This document shows, one piece after another, positions 1 to 7,430 of a stretch of 13,985 bases of DNA. The notes under the pieces were generated by a model. That model had not been told where the DNA came from. It worked only from the letters and a program-made list of their open reading frames with translations, and made no database searches. The DNA lies in assembly GCA_021775515.1 (NCBI GenBank), contig JAJFHR010000432.1, positions 1-13,985 of the forward strand, given 5' to 3'. The DNA comes from Hyphomicrobiales bacterium (GTDB taxonomy: Bacteria; Pseudomonadota; Alphaproteobacteria; Rhizobiales; JAJFHR01). Numbering within the stretch: the first letter of the stretch is position 1; each line of letters begins with the position of its first letter. The position numbers and the translations under genes are program-made.

Positions 1-848
1 GTGAAAGAATCGGGTGTCACCCGGCCCTGGGTTTGCCGTTGCAACCGGTCGTCCCCAATCGCATTTGCCGCATTAAGGGCCTCGTCGATATCGCCTTCTT
101 CGAGTACTTTTTTAGCGCTTTCCGTATTATTGGCCCAAACTCCAGCAAGGCAGTCCGCTTGAAGTTCCATGCGCACCTGTAAGGCATTGGCCTTGATCTG
201 GCTGGTGCGTCTCTTGGCTTCTTGGACTTTGGCGGAAATTCCCAACAAAGTTTGAACATGATGGCCAACTTCATGGGCGATCACATAAGCCTGAGCAAAG
301 TCACCCGGTGCATCAAACTTTGTTTTCATCTCGCGAAAGAAGCCCAGATCTATGTATATTTTCTGATCGCCCGGACAATAAAACGGTCCGGTAGCAGATT
401 GCGCCATGCCACAGGCTGAGCGCACAACATCAGTGAACAACACCAGTTTTGGTTCTTTATAAGACCGGTTCAGCTGTTTAAATTGAGCATTCCAGGTATC
501 CTCGGTATCGGCGAGGACAACAGCAACAAATTTTACCAGCTTGTCGTTGGCTTTCGAAGGCTGAGAGGTTGTCCGCGAGGAGGGAAACTGTTGTCCGGTG
601 CCGTTCGTGGGTAACCCTTGAAAAATAACGGAAGGATCGACACCAAATACCAGCATTAATACGACAATAACGATCAGGCCCAACCAGCTTAAACCACCGC
701 GTTTGCCGCCCATTTGGAAGCCGCCGCTGCCACGGCGAGGCAATCGAAATCCGCCTCTGCGCCGACCCGGAAAAGAAAACCCCCGGCCGCTTGATGACCC
801 GCGTTGATCTTCAATATTTTCACTTTGTCTACGTCCGCGCCAACGCAT
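1..848 (-). CDS. ypfJ: YpfJ-family neutral zinc metallopeptidase, C-terminus cut by window edge
   Basis: Putative membrane-anchored zinc peptidase (PF04228, YpfJ/KPN_02809 family); substrate unknown. I translated it from ATG at 848 and found 282 codons with no stop before the left edge, so probably only some 10-20 C-terminal residues are missing. In order: an Arg/Gly-rich N-terminal tail (residues 1-50), one membrane segment (about 53-70), a linker rich in Ser, Thr and Gln, then the peptidase domain. The HEVGHH metal site is at residues 192-197, with the third-ligand candidate Glu228 in ELQADC. The order basic tail then membrane segment suggests the N-terminus stays in the cytoplasm and the peptidase faces the periplasm. 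Purine-rich sequence (AAGGGG and GGAG) lies just upstream of the start. It is transcribed away from the kinase gene across a shared intergenic region. The family call is firm; the biological role is not known. Confidence 0.93.
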   Translation of the reverse strand, partial: MRWRGRRQSENIEDQRGSSSGRGFSFPGRRRGGFRLPRRGSGGFQMGGKRGGLSWLGLIVIVVLMLVFGVDPSVIFQGLPTNGTGQQFPSSRTTSQPSKANDKLVKFVAVVLADTEDTWNAQFKQLNRSYKEPKLVLFTDVVRSACGMAQSATGPFYCPGDQKIYIDLGFFREMKTKFDAPGDFAQAYVIAHEVGHHVQTLLGISAKVQEAKRRTSQIKANALQVRMELQADCLAGVWANNTESAKKVLEEGDIDEALNAANAIGDDRLQRQTQGRVTPDSF

Positions 849-981
849 TTCTCCACGCCCCTTAATTCAAATACAGCCCTGTAGACTACAATATTAGCAT
901 TACTATCAAAATTGAGCCGGAATATTTTCCGGGACGCACAAGATTTAACCCAGTCACTCATAAAAGACGGAATGAAACCGT

Positions 982-1013
982 GCTTGCGTGTAAAATCTCG
1001 TTTATACGCAAGC
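982..1013. repeat. 13-bp inverted repeat with 6-nt loop
   Basis: The arms GCTTGCGTGTAAA (982-994) and TTTATACGCAAGC (1001-1013) pair along all 13 positions, with one G-T wobble, around the loop ATCTCG. No T-run follows on either strand, so an intrinsic terminator is unlikely. It lies about 135 bp upstream of ypfJ and 215 bp upstream of the kinase gene. It could be an operator or a transcribed hairpin. Confidence 0.6.
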
Positions 1014-1052
1014 CCCACATAAGACGGCTAATCAATAATTTCCAGTTTGGCG

Positions 1053-1082
1053 ATAGTGTTAAAGCTTTGATTATTACACTAT
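1053..1082. promoter_or_regulatory. Inverted repeat ATAGTGT-N16-ACACTAT, possible operator
   Basis: Perfect 7-bp arms at 1053-1059 and 1076-1082 are separated by 16 bp, so the half-sites lie about two helical turns apart. The spacer carries the palindrome AAAGCTTT (1061-1068). The element sits in AT-rich DNA about 145 bp upstream of the kinase start. The arrangement suits a dimeric regulator, but no regulator is identified and a 7-bp match could be chance. Confidence 0.3.
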
Positions 1083-1226
1083 TTAAAACAATTTGTTGTT
1101 CAGGATTTGAATTAGAACCTTATTTTAACCACTCATTGTTATGATGTGCGCGATTTATGTTCCTGGGGATTGGGAGCAGAAGAATTCACCCGAGCAGGGC
1201 AATAATTACAACGGGAAAATACCAAA

Positions 1227-3137
1227 ATGCAGACCGCTTCGAACATCATCAAGCTGGTCCGCTATGGTTACATTATCAGTTTGGCTTTGATGGCAGCTAT
1301 AAGCTTCGGGTTTTATGATTCAGCCCGAAAAAAGAGCGCTGAAATGCAACATATCGGACAGCTGTCATTTCAGTTTTCCGTGCTTGATCGGTTAATGCAA
1401 GATATGGCGAACAAAGCCTCAAAGATTGCTGTAGCTGATGATACCGCAACTATTTCTTCGTTGAAAAATGCGCTGAAATTCTACTCTAAAAGGGTGAATT
1501 CTCAGTTTGAAAAGGTTATTTTGCAGTGGGATCAAACTAGTCCTGATGTAAAAAAACAAGTGATTAAGTCATCCCAATTTATGATGGGTAGTGATCCCTT
1601 TCAGCATCATCGGCGGATGTTCAGCGTTCGTGGCATTGATAAAATTGACAAGTTGGACGACATCAAATGGATGGGTGGATCTGCCGCCGGTGTTTATCGC
1701 AGCTTCGTATTTCCTTCTAACCGGCACATAGAGGACATTCTTCGCAATTACCATGACAAACTGATTGGGCAAATCAGGGACCTGATTAATTGGTTCATCA
1801 TAATAGGTATCGGAAGTTTAATGGCCTTAGGTGCCTTTGTTTTCTTGCCGTTGGAGCGCTCAATTGCCCGTATTATCACTGACTTGGATCATTTAAAAAA
1901 CACGGCTGAGAATGCAGATCGGGCCAAAAGCGAGTTTCTCGCCAATATGAGCCATGAGATCCGAACACCCATGAACGGTGTCATGGGAATGGCGGAATTG
2001 CTTGAACGCACTCAACTTGATGACAAACAAAAGAAGTTTGTCAATATTATCGCCAAATCTGGTGGATCATTGGTAACCATTATCAATGATATTCTCGATT
2101 TTTCCAAAATTGATGCCGGGCAGCTTGAGCTTGATCCCAAACCTTTCAATCTTGCTGAAGCGATAGAAGATGTCGCGACCCTGGTGTCGGCCAGCGTTGA
2201 GGAAAAACAACTTGAGTTGATCGTCAGAATACAGCCCGATTTGCCGGAAACCTATATTGGCGATGTTGGCCGCATCCGCCAAATAATCACCAACATTATC
2301 GGCAATGCGGTGAAGTTTACCGAAAAGGGTCATGTTTTTGTGGATATTTCCGGCATTCTGACGCCGAAAGAAGACGCCAAGCCAATCGCCAATTTAAATA
2401 TCAGTGTTACGGATACCGGTATTGGAATACCGGCCGATAAACTTGAGACGATATTTGAAAAATTCAGCCAGGTGGATGGGTCGTCAACCCGCAAACATGA
2501 AGGAACCGGATTAGGTCTTTCCATCACTAAAATGCTGGTTGAGGTAATGGGTGGTGAGATTTGTGCGGAGAGCGAATTTAACCAGGGCTCTACCTTCCGT
2601 TTAGCTATTCCGTTGCCTGTTCATGGTGAAGTAATTCAACGTAACCGTGTTCCAAAAGACGTTACGGGAGCGCGGGTTCTCATTGTTGATGACAATGAGG
2701 TGAACCGGGCGATTTTGATGGAGCAACTCGCCTCCTGGAAGTTTGCCGCCACCGAGACCTCTTCCGGGCTTGAAGCGTTGACGGCTTTGCATCGTGGTAA
2801 TGTTCTCGGGCAACCTTACCAATTAATGATCCTGGATTATCAGATGCCCGATATGGATGGCGCTGAAGTTTCCACTCAAGTTCGTCTTCAGCCTGGGATT
2901 CAGAGCACACCTATTATTATGCTTACGTCAGTTGACAATATTGGCGACGAAAAAATTCGTAATCTTGAAATTCAGGGCCATTTGGTTAAGCCCGCAAGGG
3001 CCTCACACCTGCTCGATGCCATAATCGAGGTCCTTTATGATGAAACGGAACCGGCATCAGATAATCTGCAGGAGGGTATTGAAGTCTCTCAACCGGAGAA
3101 TGTTCCCTCTGCTGAGTATAAAGGAACAGGCACATGA
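1227..3137 (+). CDS. Membrane hybrid sensor histidine kinase with receiver domain
   Basis: Inner-membrane sensor kinase of 636 aa. Membrane segments lie at about 14-30 and 186-209, flanking an extracytoplasmic sensor region of about 155 residues that I do not recognise; no HAMP or PAS domain is evident. The HisKA H-box centres on His243 (NMSHEIRTPMNG). The HATPase domain shows an N box (Asn360), a G1 box (Asp396, DTGIGIP) and a GTGLGL box (426-431). A receiver domain follows (about 482-600) with the acidic pair Asp488/Asp489, phosphoacceptor Asp537 and Lys588. The predicted course is His243 to Asp537, then onward through a phosphotransfer protein that is not encoded nearby. The start is ATG at 1227 with a weak GGGA upstream. 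The gene overlaps the next receiver gene by 4 bp (ATGA). The input signal cannot be deduced. Kinase identity is certain. Confidence 0.95.
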   Translation: MQTASNIIKLVRYGYIISLALMAAISFGFYDSARKKSAEMQHIGQLSFQFSVLDRLMQDMANKASKIAVADDTATISSLKNALKFYSKRVNSQFEKVILQWDQTSPDVKKQVIKSSQFMMGSDPFQHHRRMFSVRGIDKIDKLDDIKWMGGSAAGVYRSFVFPSNRHIEDILRNYHDKLIGQIRDLINWFIIIGIGSLMALGAFVFLPLERSIARIITDLDHLKNTAENADRAKSEFLANMSHEIRTPMNGVMGMAELLERTQLDDKQKKFVNIIAKSGGSLVTIINDILDFSKIDAGQLELDPKPFNLAEAIEDVATLVSASVEEKQLELIVRIQPDLPETYIGDVGRIRQIITNIIGNAVKFTEKGHVFVDISGILTPKEDAKPIANLNISVTDTGIGIPADKLETIFEKFSQVDGSSTRKHEGTGLGLSITKMLVEVMGGEICAESEFNQGSTFRLAIPLPVHGEVIQRNRVPKDVTGARVLIVDDNEVNRAILMEQLASWKFAATETSSGLEALTALHRGNVLGQPYQLMILDYQMPDMDGAEVSTQVRLQPGIQSTPIIMLTSVDNIGDEKIRNLEIQGHLVKPARASHLLDAIIEVLYDETEPASDNLQEGIEVSQPENVPSAEYKGTGT

Positions 3138-3526
3138 TTCTCGTTGCAGAAGATAACGAAATTAATCAAATGGTCATCGAGCACACGCTGGTGGACACAG
3201 GATATGATTTTGTCATTGTCGATAACGGAAAACTTGCCGTTCAGCAGTTCCAGTCTATCAAGCCGGATCTAATTTTGATGGATATTTCCATGCCGGAGAT
3301 GAATGGAATGGAAGCAACAGCAGCGATTAGAGAATTAGAGCAGGGAACAGGTGAACATGTGATGATCGTGGCGCTTACTGCCCATGCGCTGAATGGCGAC
3401 CGGGAAAGATGCCTCGAAGCAGGCATGGATGATTATATGCCCAAACCAATAAGTCCGAACGCGCTTACGCAAAGGCTAGCCGAGTGGCTAAACCCGCAAC
3501 CGGCGCAACAAGATATCTCTGCCTGA
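3134..3526 (+). CDS. Single-domain response regulator (CheY-like receiver)
   Basis: A 130-aa receiver domain with no output domain. Conserved residues are Glu6 and Asp7 (metal binding), phosphoacceptor Asp50 (LILMDISMPEMNG), Thr82 and Lys104 (MPKPI). Its sequence style is that of the second receiver of hybrid kinases such as those with tandem REC domains. The start ATG overlaps the kinase stop as ATGA, and AAGGA at 3121-3125 lies 8 nt before it, so translational coupling with the kinase is likely. In many hybrid kinases this domain is part of the same chain; here it is a separate product with its own ribosome site. It probably receives phosphate from the upstream kinase, directly or through a phosphotransfer protein. 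Confidence 0.93.
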   Translation: MILVAEDNEINQMVIEHTLVDTGYDFVIVDNGKLAVQQFQSIKPDLILMDISMPEMNGMEATAAIRELEQGTGEHVMIVALTAHALNGDRERCLEAGMDDYMPKPISPNALTQRLAEWLNPQPAQQDISA

Positions 3527-3551
3527 TTGAGATCGCCTTCAGCCTATAGAT

Positions 3552-4571
3552 TTATTGAATTACCGGTGTTTTTGCCGGTAGCGGCATTTTCAGCATTTCA
3601 AGTATTGCACGCAGGCGATCGGGATAATCGGTGATGATGCCATCAACGCCCATTTTGATGAGTTCAATCATGCGGCGTTTATCATTTACAGTCCAAACTT
3701 TGACCTTAAGGCCCAGTTTATGGGCCAGATCAATTTGGTCTTTAGTCACTTCTTTGTGAAACGGCGACCAGATTTTGCCGCCGGCAGCTTTAATTGCTTT
3801 GGGGACATTTTGCTGAAAATCGTCAAGATCAAAGCCCGCCGTCCAGGGTGAAGGACCGGGGCGGCCCAGTTTAAGGTTATCAAGCCATGATTGTGTTGCC
3901 GATAGATAAGAAGTCGAAATTTTTGGTTCGAGCCTTTGCATTTCCCGAAGCGTCCGCCAGTCAAACGATTGCAGAGTGACACGTGTTTCCATTTTGTTAC
4001 GGCGTATTACTTTCAGCACAGCACGCGCAAACTCTAGCGGGGGAGGTGTCAAACCAGGGTTTTGCGGTTGCAATTTGGTTTCAATGTTAAATCGAACGGT
4101 GGTATTTCCGGACCGCTTTACCAACTCGAATACCTGATCAAGAGTAGGGATTACGGTTCCATCAATAGCAGTTTGATCCGAAAAACGTTTGGCATACCGG
4201 CTTCCGGGTTTGATGCGTCCGACATCAAAAATTTTAATTTCATCATATGTAAGAGAATTAATTGCGGGTCCTTCAGCCGCCAGCCATTTGCTTGTTTTAT
4301 CGCGGGTTAGATTTTTATCCAATTTGGAATTATGGCTGACGACAACGATCCCGTCGCGGGTAACACCTGTATCCAGTTCCAGGGTTGAGACTCCGATAGA
4401 CAAGGCGCGCGCAAAGGCTGGGAGTGTGTTTTCAGGCATCAAACCCCGAGCGCCTCGATGGCCCTGTAAATCAAAAGCCTCAACAATCAGCGTCTGGCTC
4501 AACAGAACAATTGTTAATCCCGCAACCTTTAAAGAAAACCACCACGCTTTATTAAACAACATTTTACGCAT
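3552..4571 (-). CDS. Exported glycerophosphodiester phosphodiesterase
   Basis: Hydrolyses glycerophosphodiesters to glycerol-3-phosphate and an alcohol; a TIM-barrel GDPD-family enzyme of 339 aa. Residues 1-32 form a signal peptide (basic start, hydrophobic stretch at about 17-30, likely cleavage after VEA), so it acts outside the cytoplasm. Family residues are His38-Arg39 in HRGARGLMPENTLPAF, Glu65 and Asp67 in ELD, and His80 in SHN. The C-terminal signature is DGIITDYPDRL. I chose ATG at 4571 rather than the upstream in-frame ATG at 4727: GGAGGG (4581-4576) lies 4 nt before it, and this start gives a clean signal peptide. It overlaps the DUF4864 gene by 8 bp, so the two are coupled. Domain composition is clear; whether it is closer to GlpQ or to another GDPD subgroup is open. 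Confidence 0.93.
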   Translation of the reverse strand: MRKMLFNKAWWFSLKVAGLTIVLLSQTLIVEAFDLQGHRGARGLMPENTLPAFARALSIGVSTLELDTGVTRDGIVVVSHNSKLDKNLTRDKTSKWLAAEGPAINSLTYDEIKIFDVGRIKPGSRYAKRFSDQTAIDGTVIPTLDQVFELVKRSGNTTVRFNIETKLQPQNPGLTPPPLEFARAVLKVIRRNKMETRVTLQSFDWRTLREMQRLEPKISTSYLSATQSWLDNLKLGRPGPSPWTAGFDLDDFQQNVPKAIKAAGGKIWSPFHKEVTKDQIDLAHKLGLKVKVWTVNDKRRMIELIKMGVDGIITDYPDRLRAILEMLKMPLPAKTPVIQ

Positions 4572-5007
4572 CAAACCCTCCGGGTTGGAAAAGTAACACA
4601 CCTGAAATTTTCCAAACGCCATCCTTTTGCCGCTCGAAGCCATAAAGTGCAACCCACAATAGTCCCTCAGGACCCACCACGTTGACCCGCTGGGTAGGTC
4701 GGCCCAGCTCATTTGTAACTGATCCAAACTTGAACGATTGTGGCCGGTAAACCGGCCGATAACCCCGGCGTACCATATTTATGAAAGACTGCGGAGAGGA
4801 GAACAGGTTTTTGACACTTGGTGCGGCAAAGGAATAGGCGCTTTTCGCATCGCCGGTTTTGAAAGCCTCAATTTGAGCATTGATAATACGTTGAAAGCTA
4901 GCAATATCTTCAATTTTGAGTTCTGCCGCCTTTGCGCTGGTTGCCTGAAACAGCCCAAAAACTACAAGATTGAGGATCAAGTTCAATAAAGTTCTCTTGA
5001 TCGACAT
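4564..5007 (-). CDS. Exported DUF4864 protein
   Basis: A 147-aa protein of unknown function. Residues 1 to about 28 form a signal peptide ending in SAKA before AELK. The mature part carries the features I associate with DUF4864: AFKTGDAKSAYSFAAPSVK, then MVRRGYRPVYRP, and near the end LYGFERQKDGVWKISGV. The fold is probably NTF2-like, by inference from the family. The start at ATG 5007 is supported by AAGGAGA (5019-5013) 5 nt upstream; a longer version from 5049 would place residues before the signal peptide. Its stop overlaps the start of the phosphodiesterase gene (4571), so both are made from one message and both are exported. A shared role in envelope lipid turnover is possible but unproven. 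Confidence 0.85.
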   Translation of the reverse strand: MSIKRTLLNLILNLVVFGLFQATSAKAAELKIEDIASFQRIINAQIEAFKTGDAKSAYSFAAPSVKNLFSSPQSFINMVRRGYRPVYRPQSFKFGSVTNELGRPTQRVNVVGPEGLLWVALYGFERQKDGVWKISGVLLFQPGGFDA

Positions 5008-5079
5008 AATGGTCTCCTTGGTCAGCATTACTGCCTGTCGGGGCATCAATCAGCAAAAAACGCTATTATTGTGGGCTTT

Positions 5080-5098
5080 TTACCTGGCCTTACCTGGC
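5080..5098. repeat. Tandem direct repeat TTACCTGGC, 10-bp period
   Basis: TTACCTGGC occurs at 5080-5088 and again at 5090-5098, so equivalent bases are 10 bp apart, about one helical turn. It lies about 75-90 bp upstream of the DUF4864 start, within the likely promoter zone. In-phase direct repeats of this kind can be activator sites, but two copies of nine bases may be chance. Confidence 0.3.
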
Positions 5099-5140
5099 GA
5101 TCATGAAAGTCCAGGCTCTGGACCGCTTATTATTATTAAT

Positions 5141-5163
5141 ATTGTGTTTAAAAAAAACACAAT
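5141..5163. promoter_or_regulatory. 9-bp perfect inverted repeat in divergent promoter region
   Basis: ATTGTGTTT (5141-5149) and AAACACAAT (5155-5163) are perfect inverted copies around five A residues. The element lies between the minus-strand DUF4864 operon and the plus-strand coiled-coil gene. On the minus strand TTGTGT is followed by AT-rich sequence (TATTAATAATAATAA) that could hold a -10 box, so the repeat may overlap the operon promoter as an operator. A terminator is unlikely because both adjacent genes point away from it. Confidence 0.4.
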
Positions 5164-5228
5164 TTGCCGGCATTTGTGATTAACTAGCATCATGGGGGCC
5201 AATCGGTGACCGTTCGACCCTTTGTTGA

Positions 5229-6290
5229 GTGAGTGTGGTGTGCCAAATGTTCAATACAAATCGCGCATTCTTGGGACTTCTTCATAGGTCATTCCTGACC
5301 AAGCCGGCTTTGACGCTAATTTTTATTGCCAGCGTGAGCTTGTCTCTCGCCTCGGGTTATACAACCTGGGACGGCATGACGGAATTCACCAGTTCCGCAG
5401 GCCTATCATTTCTCATGACCGCCGGCCTTCAGGGTCTAATGCTTGTTTTGGCCTGGGTGATTGGCAAGGAGCTTGTTGAAGACAAGCTACACAAACAGTC
5501 TTTGGCCGCACTCAAATTCAAAGATCGAACGCGTGCAGAAAAAGTCCAGCGGCATTTCAGTTTTTTCTTGTGGCGGCACAAAGGAATAATTCTGAGTTTT
5601 GTGCTTTGCATGGCTGTTTCGGTTTTTTTCTCGTTTGATTCTTTCTTCCGCAATATTTTTACAGAAACTCAACGCGGGCTTGCCTCGACCGTTGTCGCAC
5701 GTACCGAGGTTCAGATAATCTCAGGTGAAGTTGAAACGGCTCTGGCACGGGCAAGCACACGCGCGCGCAGTGAATTGATAAAAAGCCCGCAATGGACAGA
5801 TCTTAAAAAACGCCTGACCTCTTTGACGGAAAATACCGAGAAAATTGAGGGCCTTGTTGCCCTTTCCCAGGCCGAAAAAACGCGTGAGCTTGCCGGAACA
5901 TCTGCCGCCCTGCAAAGCGCAATTCGCCTCAAAACAATTGATCTTGAAAGATCAAAGGCAGAAGAACAAAAACTGGCTACCACCCAAACCGATGATGTTG
6001 AACGGGTAAAACTGCGAACATTAATTGCAGGGTTGCGCGGCCAGCAACAAGAACAGCAGAAGATAGTTGATGCACGGATTGCCAAAATCGAAGACGAGAT
6101 AAAAACCGGCCAGGGCAAACGCGCTCGTGGCTGTGGCCCAGTGTGCCGATCCTTAAAGAGTGAGCTTGTTCAAGATGAACAAAAACTTGAGGAGATAAAA
6201 TCAAAGCTACGGCAGGCTGTAAATCAGGAAACGGAAATCAACAACCTGGCCAGCAATGTGAACACAGCTGTATTAGCTGTTCGTTCTTAA
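5229..6290 (+). CDS. Membrane coiled-coil protein, N-terminal part of an apparently interrupted gene
   Basis: I do not recognise the family. The product has up to 353 aa from GTG 5229, or 347 from the ATG at 5247; neither start has a clear ribosome site. Membrane segments lie at about 26-43, 56-79 and 119-135. The loop between the second and third is rich in Lys and Arg and so is probably cytoplasmic. The rest (about 140-353) is a long charged coiled coil with many Gln, Glu, Lys and Ala residues; a Cys302/Cys306 pair sits in a small Gly/Pro turn (GCGPVC). Topology places the coiled coil outside the cytoplasm. The frame ends at TAA 6288-6290 and reopens in the same frame at 6306, continuing as another coiled coil that ends in a membrane segment. 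I therefore read 5229-7394 as one original gene of about 720 codons, now broken or recoded. Confidence 0.7.
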   Translation: MSVVCQMFNTNRAFLGLLHRSFLTKPALTLIFIASVSLSLASGYTTWDGMTEFTSSAGLSFLMTAGLQGLMLVLAWVIGKELVEDKLHKQSLAALKFKDRTRAEKVQRHFSFFLWRHKGIILSFVLCMAVSVFFSFDSFFRNIFTETQRGLASTVVARTEVQIISGEVETALARASTRARSELIKSPQWTDLKKRLTSLTENTEKIEGLVALSQAEKTRELAGTSAALQSAIRLKTIDLERSKAEEQKLATTQTDDVERVKLRTLIAGLRGQQQEQQKIVDARIAKIEDEIKTGQGKRARGCGPVCRSLKSELVQDEQKLEEIKSKLRQAVNQETEINNLASNVNTAVLAVRS

Positions 6291-6320
6291 TTATGAGCAT
6301 CGTAAACGGCCCTGGGAACC
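6288..6320 (+). other. Interruption with three in-frame stops between the two halves
   Basis: In the shared frame the sequence reads TCT TAA TTA TGA GCA TCG TAA ACG, giving stops at 6288, 6294 and 6303. Coiled-coil-like coding resumes at about 6306 (TALGTLKAELEQ). The two alternative frames are locally open: one reads LFVLNYEHRKRPWEP and the other includes MSIVNGPGNLEG. A pair of compensating indels could therefore explain the break. Three independent nonsense mutations in six codons seem unlikely. A true short intergenic spacer is the alternative. Confidence 0.6.
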
Positions 6321-7394
6321 TTGAAGGCTGAGCTTGAACAGGTAGCTGGAAAACGGAATAATAAAAAAGACGCGGTTAATTTCGAAGACCGGGTGAAAAA
6401 TCTCACCAGCGCCGTGGCGCTCTTTGAACTTAATAGTGATCAAAAATCGTTGGGCAACGTGCGGCAATCCTGTCTAAACATTGTTGATCGAATTAAAAGC
6501 CTGAATATCCCTGGTCAAATTCAGGGGTCTCAAGGTTGTGAAGTCAGCGATGTTGCTGCAAAGGTAGTCGCAGCCAATTTTGATGAGCGGATAAAACGTA
6601 CGCAAGCAGCCTGCAGAGCCGATTTGTCCAAAATGACTTTCGACGATGTTTTTGCCTATGGCCGCAACTGCCTCAGCGTGGCTAATTTAGGTAAATCCCT
6701 CACGGCCGGCTATCAGCGCCAACTCGATAAAATAGCTCTTGAATATTCGGCCCAGGCGCATCCCTTCGAGCGCAACGTCAACGCAATTACCTCGTATAAC
6801 AAACTGGCGATTTTAGCCGCTGCTTTGGCTGTTTTAATTGATTTTCTTGTTTTCCTTACCGGCATCTTCGGCGCCCGTCATGCGGTAGGTATTCTGGCCT
6901 CTGCTGCCCGTCCGCGGCCCTATGACAAAGAAAACGCTGTTCGCTGGGCCTTGGGCTCGTCCACCACTCTTGTGGGTGATGAGGATGAAGAAACGCTGAA
7001 AGCAAAAGTGTTTTTGTCCTTCCTCGAACCTATGGCTGAAATCAAGGATGGCTTTATGTGCCAGATACGCCTTGACCGCGTTGCGCCGCCCTATTTGGAA
7101 ATCGTCAATTCAGTGCTGAATAGCGGACCTTATTTTGAGCGGGCGGATGAAGAAGGCGTATTCCTGGTATCTGACACGATGTACCGCCATTTGACCAAAA
7201 CCGTTTACGATTTTGAAGAATATCGCAAATATTTCAGAGGTAGTGCAGCTTCTGCATCCACGGCGCGTTATGCGACGCTAACACACAGCCCGCACGCAGC
7301 GACGGCCCAGCATTCACCCTCCGAGCTTGATATCGTTCGCGCTATTAAGAATGCGACCAACTCCCCCAATCGCGCTTACACCCGCGAAAAATAA
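6321..7394 (+). CDS. Membrane coiled-coil protein, C-terminal part of the interrupted gene
   Basis: Family not recognised. If translated separately it would have to start at TTG 6321, which has only GGGA nearby; the first in-frame ATG is far inside, at about residue 105. Residues 1-160 are helical and charged, with Cys51, Cys73, Cys98 and Cys117, enough for two disulfides. One membrane segment follows at about 162-185. After it comes an Arg-rich stretch (GARHAVGILASAARPRP) and a cytoplasmic tail of about 165 residues. The basic residues after the segment put the N-terminal region outside the cytoplasm, yet it has no signal peptide of its own. That fits badly with a free-standing protein and well with continuation of the preceding half. 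Frame 5229-6290 lies upstream in the same frame. It is convergent with the DUF1801 gene, with 36 bp between stops. Confidence 0.65.
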   Translation: MKAELEQVAGKRNNKKDAVNFEDRVKNLTSAVALFELNSDQKSLGNVRQSCLNIVDRIKSLNIPGQIQGSQGCEVSDVAAKVVAANFDERIKRTQAACRADLSKMTFDDVFAYGRNCLSVANLGKSLTAGYQRQLDKIALEYSAQAHPFERNVNAITSYNKLAILAAALAVLIDFLVFLTGIFGARHAVGILASAARPRPYDKENAVRWALGSSTTLVGDEDEETLKAKVFLSFLEPMAEIKDGFMCQIRLDRVAPPYLEIVNSVLNSGPYFERADEEGVFLVSDTMYRHLTKTVYDFEEYRKYFRGSAASASTARYATLTHSPHAATAQHSPSELDIVRAIKNATNSPNRAYTREK

Positions 7395-7430
7395 CTGAAA
7401 AAATTTGCTCCGGTGCGGTCGTTGCCAAAT

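Larger units (their letters stand above)
849..1226. promoter_or_regulatory. Divergent intergenic region between ypfJ and the kinase gene
   Basis: This 378-bp stretch separates two divergently transcribed genes and should hold both promoters. It is AT-rich, especially 1021-1130. I see no convincing coding sequence. Two inverted repeats are present, at 982-1013 and 1053-1082, each listed separately. No pair of boxes close to the sigma-70 consensus stood out, so no promoter is placed. Confidence 0.5.

Noticed and set aside
689..1018. Minus-strand 109-codon open frame over the 5' end of ypfJ
   Set aside because: It overlaps the ypfJ N-terminal coding region in another frame and has no family match; its 5' end also falls on the inverted repeat.
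3115..3140. Programmed -1 frameshift joining kinase and receiver
   Set aside because: No slippery heptamer or downstream structure is visible, and a good ribosome site for the receiver explains the arrangement.
3561..3580. Hairpin TACCGG-tgtttttg-CCGGTA as terminator of the kinase-receiver operon
   Set aside because: It lies in the coding end of the convergent phosphodiesterase gene, the stem is only 6 bp and the following sequence is not a T-run.
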